Shown piece by piece: positions 28,801 to 36,135 of a stretch of DNA of 64,000 nucleotides. Under the pieces are notes generated by a model that did not search any database, was not told the DNA's origin, and saw only the letters and a list, made by a program, of their open reading frames with translations. This DNA comes from Caldicellulosiruptor danielii. GTDB lineage: Bacteria > Bacillota > Thermoanaerobacteria > Caldicellulosiruptorales > Caldicellulosiruptoraceae. The first letter of the stretch is position 1. Each line of letters begins with the position of its first letter. The DNA lies in the NCBI RefSeq assembly GCF_034343125.1, contig NZ_CP139957.1:1449001-1513000 (forward strand). The letters are read 5' to 3'. The translations under genes were made by a program, and so were the position numbers.

Positions 28801-29240
28801 TCTTCTTGAAGTTTAGTTTGAAAACTACCTGTAGCTTTCTCATCAAATTTAGAAATGAAGGATTGCAGTTCTCCTTTTATTCGCTTTATTTCCTCTTTTA
28901 AATTTTGCAGAAGTTTTTCGTGCTCCTCGATTTCAGCAAGAAGAGCTCTTTTTTTGTTTTCCCCCTCTTCAATTGCTTTTGATACGATGCTCTCTGCCTT
29001 TTCCTGAGCAATTATGAGAAGTTCAGCAATTTTTATTTTCTGCTCGTTCAACTTTGAAAGCTCTTCCTCAAGCTTCTTTAAAGTATTCTTTAACTCCTCA
29101 TTTTCTTTCTGAAGCTCTTCGATCTTTTCCTGTTTTTCTTTTATTTCTTTTTCATAGGTCATTTCCAAATTGTTTAAATATTCTATGACAGAACTTGGTT
29201 TAAAACCTCTAAAAGCCCTTGCAAATTTGTATGTTTTCAT
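28785..29240 (-). CDS. DivIVA-like coiled-coil protein
   Basis: A 151-aa cytoplasmic protein: a short N-terminal segment (MKTYKFARAFRGFKPSSVIEYLNNLE) that resembles the DivIVA/GpsB membrane-binding start (F..A.RGY....V..Y), then an almost continuous coiled coil of Lys and Glu heptads (about 28-130) and a Ser/Gln-rich tail. DivIVA-type proteins mark curved membranes and recruit division or wall enzymes; this role is inferred from the N-terminal pattern. The ATG has GGAGGG 5-6 nt upstream; an ORF extension further upstream has no SD. Confidence 0.72.
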   Translation of the reverse strand: MKTYKFARAFRGFKPSSVIEYLNNLEMTYEKEIKEKQEKIEELQKENEELKNTLKKLEEELSKLNEQKIKIAELLIIAQEKAESIVSKAIEEGENKKRALLAEIEEHEKLLQNLKEEIKRIKGELQSFISKFDEKATGSFQTKLQEESSIM

Positions 29241-29312
29241 TTTACCCTCCATATTCTCTTTAGACCTTTTTGAATATTTTAACACAAAAAAGATTATTTT
29301 TGTATATTAAAA

Positions 29313-30041
29313 TTAATCACAGAAAACTAAATCCTTTATCACCTCATATGCCATAATAAATCCTGCAACTGGTGGAACAAACGAAATACTTGCTGGAACA
29401 TGCTTTTTTTCTGTTTCTTCTTTTAAATATCTATAGTCGGGTTTCGACGGTCTTTCCTCAGAATACACAACCTTTAAACTCTTAATATTTTCTTTTCTCA
29501 GAATACTCCTAAGTTTTTTAGCAAGCGGACAATAATGTGTAGAATATATATCAGAAACTTTTATAAGCAAAGGATTTAGTCTGTTGCCCATACCCATACA
29601 GCTTATTATTTTTATGTTCTCATTTGAAGCAAATTTAATAAGTGCAACCTTTGCACCAATATCATCTATTGCATCTACTATATAATCTAAATTCATATTC
29701 CCAAAAATCTTATAAATATTCTCAGATGTAATTTTATTTGATACTATCTTTATTTTCACAAAAGGGTTTATTTCAATTGCCCTTTCAAAAGCAATCTCCA
29801 CCTTGTGTCTACCTATATTTGGAATAGTAGCTATTAATTGTCGGTTCAAGTTAGAAGGAACAACTCTATCTTTGTCAACAATAACAAAATTTCCTACTCC
29901 ACAGCGAACAAGAGCTTCAAACGCAAAACTTCCAACTCCACCAAGCCCACACACTGCTACATTTGCTTTTGATAGTTTTTCAATCTTATCTTCTCCAATC
30001 AACATCATAGTTCTTTGGAAAATATCTGCTGGACCTATCAA
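29313..30041 (-). CDS. tcdA: tRNA threonylcarbamoyladenosine dehydratase (TcdA/YrvM)
   Basis: TcdA uses ATP to cyclise the t6A base at tRNA position 37 to ct6A. It has the ThiF/MoeB/E1-like fold: NVAVCGLGGVGSFAFEALVRCGVG nucleotide loop, VDKDRVVPSNLNRQ with the adenylation Asp/Asn/Arg set, DAIDDIGAKVAL and the late KVVYSEE-P motif of the YgdL/TcdA subfamily. It is 242 aa from the TTG at 30041, which follows GAGAGGAG; the family begins FQRTxxLIGEDKIEKL, close to this start. Another TTG at 30074 lies before the SD and is less likely. A probable 6S RNA gene is immediately upstream. Confidence 0.9.
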   Translation of the reverse strand: MIGPADIFQRTMMLIGEDKIEKLSKANVAVCGLGGVGSFAFEALVRCGVGNFVIVDKDRVVPSNLNRQLIATIPNIGRHKVEIAFERAIEINPFVKIKIVSNKITSENIYKIFGNMNLDYIVDAIDDIGAKVALIKFASNENIKIISCMGMGNRLNPLLIKVSDIYSTHYCPLAKKLRSILRKENIKSLKVVYSEERPSKPDYRYLKEETEKKHVPASISFVPPVAGFIMAYEVIKDLVFCD

Positions 30042-30070
30042 TATTCTTATTCTCTCCTCTCTGAAGAAAA

Positions 30071-30110
30071 TCAAAAAATAAAAGACCCTCTTTTTCTTTT
30101 TGGGGTCTTT
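30071..30110 (-). terminator. Terminator of the 6S-like RNA
   Basis: AAAGACCC (30081-30088) and GGGTCTTT (30103-30110) form a perfect 8-bp stem. On the minus strand the stem is followed by a T-rich run (TTTTATTTTTTG). It sits at the 3' end of the structured RNA and just before tcdA. Confidence 0.85.
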
Positions 30111-30357
30111 CTTCTTTCATGTCAGGAACTCCACCATGCCGTCCTCAGGGAGTTTCCCAGACCCTGCCTCAGCAGGTGGGTATCCTGCCAATAGTTTTGC
30201 ATTACTTCCTGTTTGTCACCCAAGCAAACCTTGGGTGGGAAGCCTATGCGCCACTATTGGACTCCGGATTCCCTTTTTTGATGGTGTTGGCCTGGAACTT
30301 CACCATCTTGTAACGCACACGGCAGAGTTCCTGCCATAGTTTTTTTTGTTGTTTTCT
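30081..30357 (-). ncRNA. ssrS: Probable 6S RNA (SsrS)
   Basis: A non-coding, unusually GC-rich 216-nt block that folds as one long rod, the shape of 6S RNA, which binds the RNA polymerase housekeeping holoenzyme by mimicking an open promoter. The closing stem is CAGGAACTC (30123-30131) with GAGTTCCTG (30325-30333). The apical stem is CCAATAGT (30188-30195) with ACTATTGG (30253-30260), capped by CACCCAAG (30217-30224) with CTTGGGTG (30230-30237). Between them is a large loosely paired central region, as expected for the 6S bubble. It has its own sigma-A promoter and terminator. My memory of Bacillus places 6S-1 RNA next to the tcdA homologue yrvM, which supports the call. The exact family needs a covariance search. 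Confidence 0.7.
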
Positions 30358-30363
30358 AATTTA

Positions 30364-30392
30364 AATATATCACAGATTTTTAGAGTTTTCAA
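30364..30392 (-). promoter_or_regulatory. Sigma-A promoter of the 6S-like RNA
   Basis: On the minus strand TTGAAA (30387-30392) and TATATT (30364-30369) are 17 nt apart, and TGA directly before the -10 makes it an extended -10 promoter. The predicted start is near 30357. All of the -35 and spacer lie inside the last codons of the dehydratase-activator gene (stop at 30370). Confidence 0.75.
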
Positions 30393-31365
30393 TATGATAA
30401 TTCCTGTTAGATGAGTATTTCTGGCATCTATCACCCCACCTTGCTACTAAACTACCATTGCTATAAAAACCAACAACCTCACAATAATTAGAGCAGTCAT
30501 GGCACTCAAATCCTTTTGTCTCAAACTTGCAACCATTGATGTTTTCAAAACCCCTGAATTTTGTAATAAGACCTTTTGTTCTCTCCTTTGCCAGCAGGGC
30601 AATACCTATTGCTCCCATCACATTGTAGAACTTTGGAACTATAATTTGTGTTCCAAGAAGTTGCTCAAAAGCCTTTTTCATTGCTATGTTTGCTGCAACA
30701 CCCCCTTGGAACAGTATTGGGTTTTCCAAGTTTTTTCCTTTTGCCAAATTGGTAAGATAGTTTCTTGCCAGAGCTAAACAAAGCCCAAAAAGAATATCTT
30801 CACAGCGATGTCCAAGCTGTTGTTTGTGAATCATGTCTGACTCAGCAAACACAGCACACCTGCCAGCTATTCTTACAGGATTTTGTGATTTTATTGCTGT
30901 TTCGCCAAACTTTTCAATTGGAATATTAAGTCTTTCTGCTTGTCTATCCAAAAAAGAACCTGTTCCCGCAGCACAGATTGTATTCATAGCAAAGTCAATA
31001 ACAATTCTATCTTTTATTAAGATTATTTTCGAATCTTGTCCTCCTATTTCAATTATAGTTCTTACATCAGGTACAAAATAGATTGCAGCTTTTGCATGAG
31101 CAGTTATCTCATTTTTTACAATGTCTGCTCCTACCACCAGCGATGCTAAATGTCTGCCCGAGCCTGTGGTTCCAACTCCTTTTATCCTCAAACTATCTCC
31201 ATATTTTTCGTAAAGTGTAGCAAGAGCTTTTTGCAAAACCTCTATAGGCTTCCCTTGGGTCCTGAGATACATGTTTTCAATTACCCCACCATTTTTATCA
31301 ATCAAGACTACGTTGGTACTAACAGAACCAATATCAATCCCTAAAAAGAAGCCCTCTTTCACCAT
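30370..31365 (-). CDS. CoA-dehydratase activase-like ATPase (BadF/BcrA/HgdC family)
   Basis: A 331-aa ASKHA-fold ATPase related to HgdC, the ATP-driven electron injector ('archerase') of 2-hydroxyacyl-CoA dehydratases and benzoyl-CoA reductases. Visible are LGIDIGSVSTNVVLID, the GVGTTGSGR loop, IIEIGGQDSKII, the cluster-binding CAAGTGSFLDRQAERL and FAESDMIHKQQLG, and QGGVAANIAM. Beyond the usual HgdC end is a tail with CHDCSNYC and a later Cys, a likely second Fe-S site also seen at the junction of large fused activase proteins. ATG is chosen with AAGGAG upstream. It overlaps the preceding gene by 32 nt. Confidence 0.88.
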   Translation of the reverse strand: MVKEGFFLGIDIGSVSTNVVLIDKNGGVIENMYLRTQGKPIEVLQKALATLYEKYGDSLRIKGVGTTGSGRHLASLVVGADIVKNEITAHAKAAIYFVPDVRTIIEIGGQDSKIILIKDRIVIDFAMNTICAAGTGSFLDRQAERLNIPIEKFGETAIKSQNPVRIAGRCAVFAESDMIHKQQLGHRCEDILFGLCLALARNYLTNLAKGKNLENPILFQGGVAANIAMKKAFEQLLGTQIIVPKFYNVMGAIGIALLAKERTKGLITKFRGFENINGCKFETKGFECHDCSNYCEVVGFYSNGSLVARWGDRCQKYSSNRNYHIENSKNL

Positions 31366-32428
31366 CCTCACTCCTTGCCTCAATTAGGTCTAAAAAAGCT
31401 TCTAAACGCGTTTTAATACCCACATCACTGTCAATTTCGTCTACCACCACATGCATGATAGGAATATCAATTTGATTTTTGATACCATTTAATACTGATT
31501 TTGCTATTATTTCTGGCATACATGTGAGAGGAAAAATATGCAAAATTCCATCATATTTCTGGGCTGCAAAGTATTTTGCATAAGAAATGGTCTCTCTTGC
31601 ATGACCTCCAATTAAAACAGGCATTACATCTTTAGAATATCTCTTAACAATTTGGTCTTTTCTTTTGAATATTGGATATATTAAATGTGTATCGATCCAC
31701 TGGGAAATATAAAGATTTCTTTCAACCTCACATCCCATCTCGCCAAGTATTTTTTCAATGTTCAAACTTGAAAAACAATCAATAATGGTGTATATCTCTC
31801 CTACAATTCCTATTTTTCTGACCTTCTCATTTACAATGTACACGTTGTCAAGCAAAACATTCGCGGTATCAACTAATCTTTCCATTTGGTCAACCCCATA
31901 TACTTGTAACGATTCCTTTCTGAACCTTTCATATATTTTATCTACACTTCCCTTAACCATTTCCCTTGGTCTTAAAAAATGTGCTTTTCTCTCAATCCCA
32001 TCTACTTTTTTGGCTAACCTATATACTCTCTTTAATATACTGGCTATATTTTTTCTTGCAAATATTTTACTTACCTGCTCCAGAAAATTCCTAAGACCAT
32101 AAAATAGAGGTTCAATGACTATCATCTCTATATCATAGCCCAAATCTTTGAGAATCTCCTTTTCAAGTGCACCATAGTATCCAAATCTACACGGTCCACA
32201 TCCACCAAAAATCACAATAGTATCTGCTCCCATTTCAATTGCCTGGATGAAATTCCCCATATTCAATTTAAAAGGCAGGCAAATAAATTCGGGCGAAAGC
32301 CTCTTTCCAATTTCAATAGCGATTCTGTTATTATATGGAGGAACAACCACTTCAAATCCAAGTTCTTCAAAAAGAACTTTGGCAATAACAAAAAGATTAC
32401 CCATGTGTGGAAAGGTAATTTTTCTCAT
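31334..32428 (-). CDS. Acyl-CoA dehydratase activase-related protein (HgdA/DUF2229-like), subunit 2
   Basis: A 364-aa protein of the 2-hydroxyacyl-CoA dehydratase D-component/DUF2229 group. It shows KITFPHMGNLFVIAKVLFEELGFEVVVPP, the conserved Cys in PEFICLPFKLNMGNFIQAIEMGADTIV, GGCGPCRFGYYG, and the C-terminal VDEIDSDVGIKTRLEAFLDLIEAR, whose end is nearly repeated in the neighbouring protein. The Cys residues (CLPFK, GGCGPCR, LTCMPE) are candidate Fe-S ligands. Substrate and reaction are unknown. The ATG at 32428 has GGAGG about 11 nt upstream; an earlier TTG contains that SD. It overlaps both neighbours, so the three genes are tightly coupled. Confidence 0.82.
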   Translation of the reverse strand: MRKITFPHMGNLFVIAKVLFEELGFEVVVPPYNNRIAIEIGKRLSPEFICLPFKLNMGNFIQAIEMGADTIVIFGGCGPCRFGYYGALEKEILKDLGYDIEMIVIEPLFYGLRNFLEQVSKIFARKNIASILKRVYRLAKKVDGIERKAHFLRPREMVKGSVDKIYERFRKESLQVYGVDQMERLVDTANVLLDNVYIVNEKVRKIGIVGEIYTIIDCFSSLNIEKILGEMGCEVERNLYISQWIDTHLIYPIFKRKDQIVKRYSKDVMPVLIGGHARETISYAKYFAAQKYDGILHIFPLTCMPEIIAKSVLNGIKNQIDIPIMHVVVDEIDSDVGIKTRLEAFLDLIEARSEDGERGLLFRD

Positions 32429-33275
32429 CTTTGCTGGTCCTCCATTCAATCATATCTAAATAGGCTTCTATTCTTGTTTGTATCCCCACATCAGCACAGT
32501 GTTCATCTACAGTAATACAAAGATAAGGCAGTCCCAGTTCATTGCATTTTCTCATAATCAGTTCCTGCAAAACAGAGTCAATTCCACATCCAAATGTCAT
32601 AAGGTATACAACACCATTAATTTGAGTATTATTTACTGCCCATTCAAAATAATTGTAGATATCCCTAGCAGAGGACCAAAAGAACTCCTTTGGCAAATCA
32701 GAGGAGATATAAAAAGAATTAAAACGATAATATATGGGGTAAATAGGATTGTAGCCCGCGCTTTTTATAGTTTCCAATATACCTTTGTTTAAAAATTCAT
32801 CAAAAATTACATAGCTATGGGCCAATACCATTATATTTTTAACTTTAGCTATCTTGGCCATAGGAAAATCAAAAAGTTGTTCATTTTTCATACTTTTTTC
32901 TGACATCATTTTTCTCTTTTTTCTTAAATTTATTTCAGGTACCACTAACTTAACTCCATGATAGTTAGCTCTTATGATATCTGGAATACCAATAATTTTG
33001 GGGCATGAATAGGTGCTTGGTAATACAGATACAAGGCGTGGCAAAAACAACACATCTACACTCTTTTTTCTTATAAGATACTCTACATGTCCAATAAAAA
33101 TTTTGGCAGGGATACAAAGTTCATCACAGCCATTTTTAAGCCCATATTCTACCATTTCCTTTGTTGTTTTGCCTGAAAAGATTACTTGAGAATCTTCAAA
33201 GACTTCTGGTATAACTCTTATAAAAAAGTTTTCCATTCCAGCATAGCAAAAACTATTTGGAACTCCTACCTTCAC
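32397..33275 (-). CDS. Acyl-CoA dehydratase activase-related protein (DUF2229-like), subunit 1
   Basis: A 292-aa protein, first gene of the three-gene activase operon. The start KVGVPNSFCYAGMENFFIRVIPEVF, the GCDELCIPAKIFIGHVEYLIRK segment and SVLPSTYSCPKIIGIPDII match the DUF2229 pattern. The C terminus LPYLCITVDEHCADVGIQTRIEAYLDMIEWR is parallel to that of the next gene, so the two are distant paralogues or halves of one ancestral protein. Conserved Cys residues suggest Fe-S binding. A GTG start (33275) is chosen since AAAGGAG lies 10 nt before it and inside a longer TTG-started reading. Confidence 0.8.
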   Translation of the reverse strand: MKVGVPNSFCYAGMENFFIRVIPEVFEDSQVIFSGKTTKEMVEYGLKNGCDELCIPAKIFIGHVEYLIRKKSVDVLFLPRLVSVLPSTYSCPKIIGIPDIIRANYHGVKLVVPEINLRKKRKMMSEKSMKNEQLFDFPMAKIAKVKNIMVLAHSYVIFDEFLNKGILETIKSAGYNPIYPIYYRFNSFYISSDLPKEFFWSSARDIYNYFEWAVNNTQINGVVYLMTFGCGIDSVLQELIMRKCNELGLPYLCITVDEHCADVGIQTRIEAYLDMIEWRTSKDEKNYLSTHG

Positions 33276-33351
33276 TTTATCAATTCTCCTTTTCAAAGAT
33301 TGAGACCATTTTTCTATTTACTTATTTTTCACCACTTTGACAGTAAAAATA

Positions 33352-33383
33352 CAAAAAAATAGGCCCTTCTATTTTCGGGCCTT
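33352..33383 (-). terminator. Rho-independent terminator at the end of nth
   Basis: AGGCCC (33361-33366) and GGGCCT (33377-33382) form a 6-bp GC-rich stem followed on the minus strand by seven T. The nth TAG lies in the loop, so the 5' arm is coding (Lys-Ala-Arg). Confidence 0.8.
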
Positions 33384-34004
33384 GAAATACTCACAAACAT
33401 CTTTTAAAGTACACACTTCACATTTCGGTTTTATTGCCTTGCAAACTGCTCTCCCATGGTAAACCATCAAATTACTAAATATAGTGTACATCTGAGGCTC
33501 AACGATAGATCTTAGCTCAAACTCTATCTTTGTAGCGTCTTTACTATCGACAAGCCCAAGTCTATTTGAAAGTCTTTTGCAGTGAGTATCAACTATTATT
33601 GAAGGTATTCCATAAATATTTGCCATTATTACATTTGCTGTTTTTCTTCCAACTCCCTTGAGTTTTACGAGTTCTTCTATAGTAGTTGGTAATGTACCGT
33701 TATATTTATCAATTAAAATTCTTGCGGTTTCTTTAATACTGTTCGCTTTATTTTTATAAAACCCAACAGGCTTTATATCGTTCTCAAGCTCAGAGATATC
33801 TGCCTCTGCAAAACTTTCAAGTGTAGGATACTTTTTGAAAAGCTCAGCAGTAATCTTATTTACACGCTCGTCTGTGCTTTGTGCTGCCAAAATGGTTGCA
33901 ATCAAAAGCTCATATGGTTTATTATAATTTAAAGTACACTTTGGCTGTGGATAAATCTTTAAAAGTTCTTTTATCACATAGCTTGCTTTTTCTTTTTTAG
34001 TAAT
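33369..34004 (-). CDS. nth: Endonuclease III (base-excision repair)
   Basis: DNA glycosylase/AP lyase for oxidised pyrimidines. The helix-hairpin-helix LKGVGRKTANV carries the catalytic Lys, the catalytic Asp is in IIVDTHCKRL, and the C-terminal [4Fe-4S] site is C-x6-C-x2-C-x5-C (CKAIKPKCEVCTLKDVC). The first ordinary start is GTG at 33977 (202 aa), but no SD precedes it and about nine conserved N-terminal residues would be lost. An ATT codon at 34004 has GGGAGTG 7-9 nt upstream and gives TKKEKASYVIKELL, matching E. coli Nth in length. I therefore prefer the ATT start with 211 aa; 33977 is the fallback. Confidence 0.93.
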   Translation of the reverse strand: MTKKEKASYVIKELLKIYPQPKCTLNYNKPYELLIATILAAQSTDERVNKITAELFKKYPTLESFAEADISELENDIKPVGFYKNKANSIKETARILIDKYNGTLPTTIEELVKLKGVGRKTANVIMANIYGIPSIIVDTHCKRLSNRLGLVDSKDATKIEFELRSIVEPQMYTIFSNLMVYHGRAVCKAIKPKCEVCTLKDVCEYFKARK

Positions 34005-34053
34005 CTTCGTTCACTCCCTAAGAATTTTCTGAGGAAAGGAGAAAAAGGGTAAA

Positions 34054-34539
34054 ATGAATATTCGCAAAGCAACAATTTCTGATATCCCACACCTGCTTTA
34101 TATCTACAACTATGAAGTTTTGAACTCAACATCCACATTCGATATCCATCCTAAGAGCACAGAAGATTTTTTGAAATTGTTCGACAGCCATGGCAACAAA
34201 TACCCTATTTATGTAGCGGAAGAAAATTTCACTATACTGGGTTATGGGTATCTTTCACCATTCTCAGAGAAAGAAGCTTATTCAATCACAGTTGAAGACT
34301 CAATATATATACATCCATTGTACAGATGTAGAGGGATTGGCAAGCAGATTTTGAAGTTTTTAATAGAAAGAGCTAAAGACACAGGGGCTACCAACATAAT
34401 TGCAAAAGTGTGCGCTGAAAACTTTATAAGTTTGCATCTACACAAATCATTCGGTTTTGCAGAAGTTGGAAAGCTTATTAAGGTTGGTAGTAAATTTGGC
34501 AGATTTTTAGATGTAATTATTTTACAGCTAATCCTTTGA
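34054..34539 (+). CDS. GNAT acetyltransferase (phosphinothricin/YncA-like)
   Basis: A 161-aa GNAT-fold N-acetyltransferase of the Pat/YncA group. Visible are IRKATISDIPHLLYIYNYEVLNSTSTFD near the start (the group's N-terminal signature), the acetyl-CoA loop YRCRGIGKQILKFLIERA and the late FISLHLHKSFGFAEVGKL. Family members acetylate amino acid analogues such as phosphinothricin or methionine derivatives; the real substrate is unknown. It has an AAAGGAG SD upstream, is one of few plus-strand genes, is divergent from nth and overlaps the murJ 3' end tail to tail by 23 bp. Confidence 0.9.
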   Translation: MNIRKATISDIPHLLYIYNYEVLNSTSTFDIHPKSTEDFLKLFDSHGNKYPIYVAEENFTILGYGYLSPFSEKEAYSITVEDSIYIHPLYRCRGIGKQILKFLIERAKDTGATNIIAKVCAENFISLHLHKSFGFAEVGKLIKVGSKFGRFLDVIILQLIL

Positions 34540-36087
34540 GCTTTTTGAGAACTTTTATTGAGTTTTCCAATATCCACTGGGCCTCTTTTATTTTCAATAA
34601 ATATATTATTGTACTATATGAAATTGCACCGACAAATCCCCAGATTGAAAGATTAGTTACCTTAGTTATAAATTTTACAGGCGTTTTTATTTGTATCAGA
34701 TTTTTTGCTAAAACAATACTCATAATCATTACAAAAGAAGCAAATAGTGCTTTCACGAAGACTATCATTGAGCTTTTCAGCTCAATCTTTCCTATCTTTT
34801 TAAACAAACTACGCATAAGCAAAAATACTGAAATATACGCAACTATGCTTGTACCCAGAGCCAACCCTTTATGTTTGAGGAATTTGACAAGTACAATATT
34901 CAAAACTATATTAATTCCAACAGCCAAAATGCCGTTTTTCATAGGTGTTAGAGTATCCTGGATCGAATAAAAAGTCCTGCTTAGAATTTCTCTCACCGCA
35001 TACCCTAAATACCCCAAGGAAAAAAACATAAGCGCACCACTTGTCAGATAAGTTGAACGGCTGTCAAACGCCCCTCTTTCATATACAAACTGAACAATTT
35101 CGCGTGATAACACCAAAACTGTAGCTGTAATTGGCACCATAATCAATATGAGAGAATTTATAGAAAGTATCAAATACTTTTTGAACTCTTCTTTTTTTCA
35201 CTTGAAAAAAATCGCGATAAATACGGATAAATTACAGCCGAAATTGAACCACTAAATATACCATAAACCACTCCATTTAGTTTATCTGCAAAGTTCAAAG
35301 CTGAAATACTTCCCTCAGGCAAAAACGAAGCCAAGTACCTGTCAACAAAAGAATTAAGCGACATGACCGACGAACCAATAAATACAGGCAGAACAAGTTT
35401 AAAGAGTTTGTTTATATACGGGTCACGTAGGTTAAAATCTAATTTAAACTTAAACCCATTTTTGACTGCAAACGGTACTTGAAACAATACCATCGAAAAG
35501 TATCCAAGTACAAATGCAACAGCCACACCATAAATATCAAATTCTTTCTTTAAAAAGGCTGAAAAGATGATAATTACATTGAATGGTAGTCCTACAAGTA
35601 CAGGTACCACAAAGTTTTCATTAGACTGAAGAAATCCTTGCAAGATGTAGTTAGCGCCTAAAAAGATTATATAAAAAAATGTGATTCTCATCAGCTGCCA
35701 GGTCAGCTCTTTTACAGACCTATCAAATCCCCTAAATATCATTTCAACTATAAACGGTGAAAAGATAGAACCTATCACCGCCACTACAAGCGCAGCTATG
35801 ACAATTAAAAAAAGGGACTTGCTTGCAAATCTGCTTGCTTTCCCTTTGCTTTCTTTTACCAATATCTCATTGTATATAGGAATAAAGGTGGTGGAAAAAG
35901 AAGCTAAAATACTTGCAAAAAAAACGCCCGGCAACAGCTGGGCTGCAATTAAAGAGTCTAATTTATAACTCGTCCCGTAAAAAGCACCTAAAACAACCTC
36001 ACGCAAAAATCCAAACAATTTTGATAGTATAGTCGCAACGATAACAAAAAAAGTAGCTTTGGTAATTCTTTTAGCACTGTCAGACAT
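34517..36087 (-). pseudogene. murJ: MurJ lipid II flippase, split by a -1 frameshift at A7
   Basis: MurJ (MviN) flips lipid II and is normally essential. ATG 36087 follows GGGGCGG. The first frame (to 35170) encodes the first eight or so TM helices (KLFGFLREVVLGAFYGTS, VGLPFNVIIIFSAF) and stops just after FFSSEKK; the rest (MVPITATVLVLSREIVQFVYERGAF and later TM helices) is in the -1 frame from 35173. A -1 slip, or one more A in the A7 run at 35192-35198, gives SSEKKEEFKKYLILSIN and a normal 523-aa MurJ. The break is an in-frame A AAA AAG heptamer. It may be a recoding site, a polymerase slippage site or a sequence error; true loss is unlikely for an essential gene. It follows manC by 48 nt. 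Confidence 0.9.
35164..35197 (-). other. Candidate -1 frameshift signal in murJ
   Basis: The heptamer A AAA AAG (35197 to 35191, in the zero frame as gaA AAA AAG) is the E. coli dnaX-type slippery sequence. Ten nt downstream AAAGTAT-TTG-ATACTTT (35180 to 35164) forms a 7-bp hairpin that includes the zero-frame TGA. No SD-like stimulator is visible upstream and the hairpin is AU-rich, so the signal is weak by known standards. Confidence 0.4.
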
Positions 36088-36135
36088 ATAAGACCGCCCC
36101 TTCTTAAAAAAATAATGATGAGTTATCAAAAAAGA

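Noticed and set aside
30100-30339. Plus-strand ORFs of 79 and 64 aa in the structured block
   Set aside because: They have no SD, unlikely composition, and lie in a self-complementary region with a minus-strand promoter and terminator; the RNA gene explains the sequence.
30081-30357. RNase P RNA, tmRNA or SRP RNA as identity of the structured RNA
   Set aside because: I see no GAGGAAAGTCC-type RNase P core, no tRNA-like end with tag ORF, and no SRP GGAAG/AGCAG loop; the single-rod fold fits 6S better.
34517-36129. Two separate MviN-like genes
   Set aside because: The two frames join at one A-run into a single MurJ of normal length, and the second has no SD of its own.
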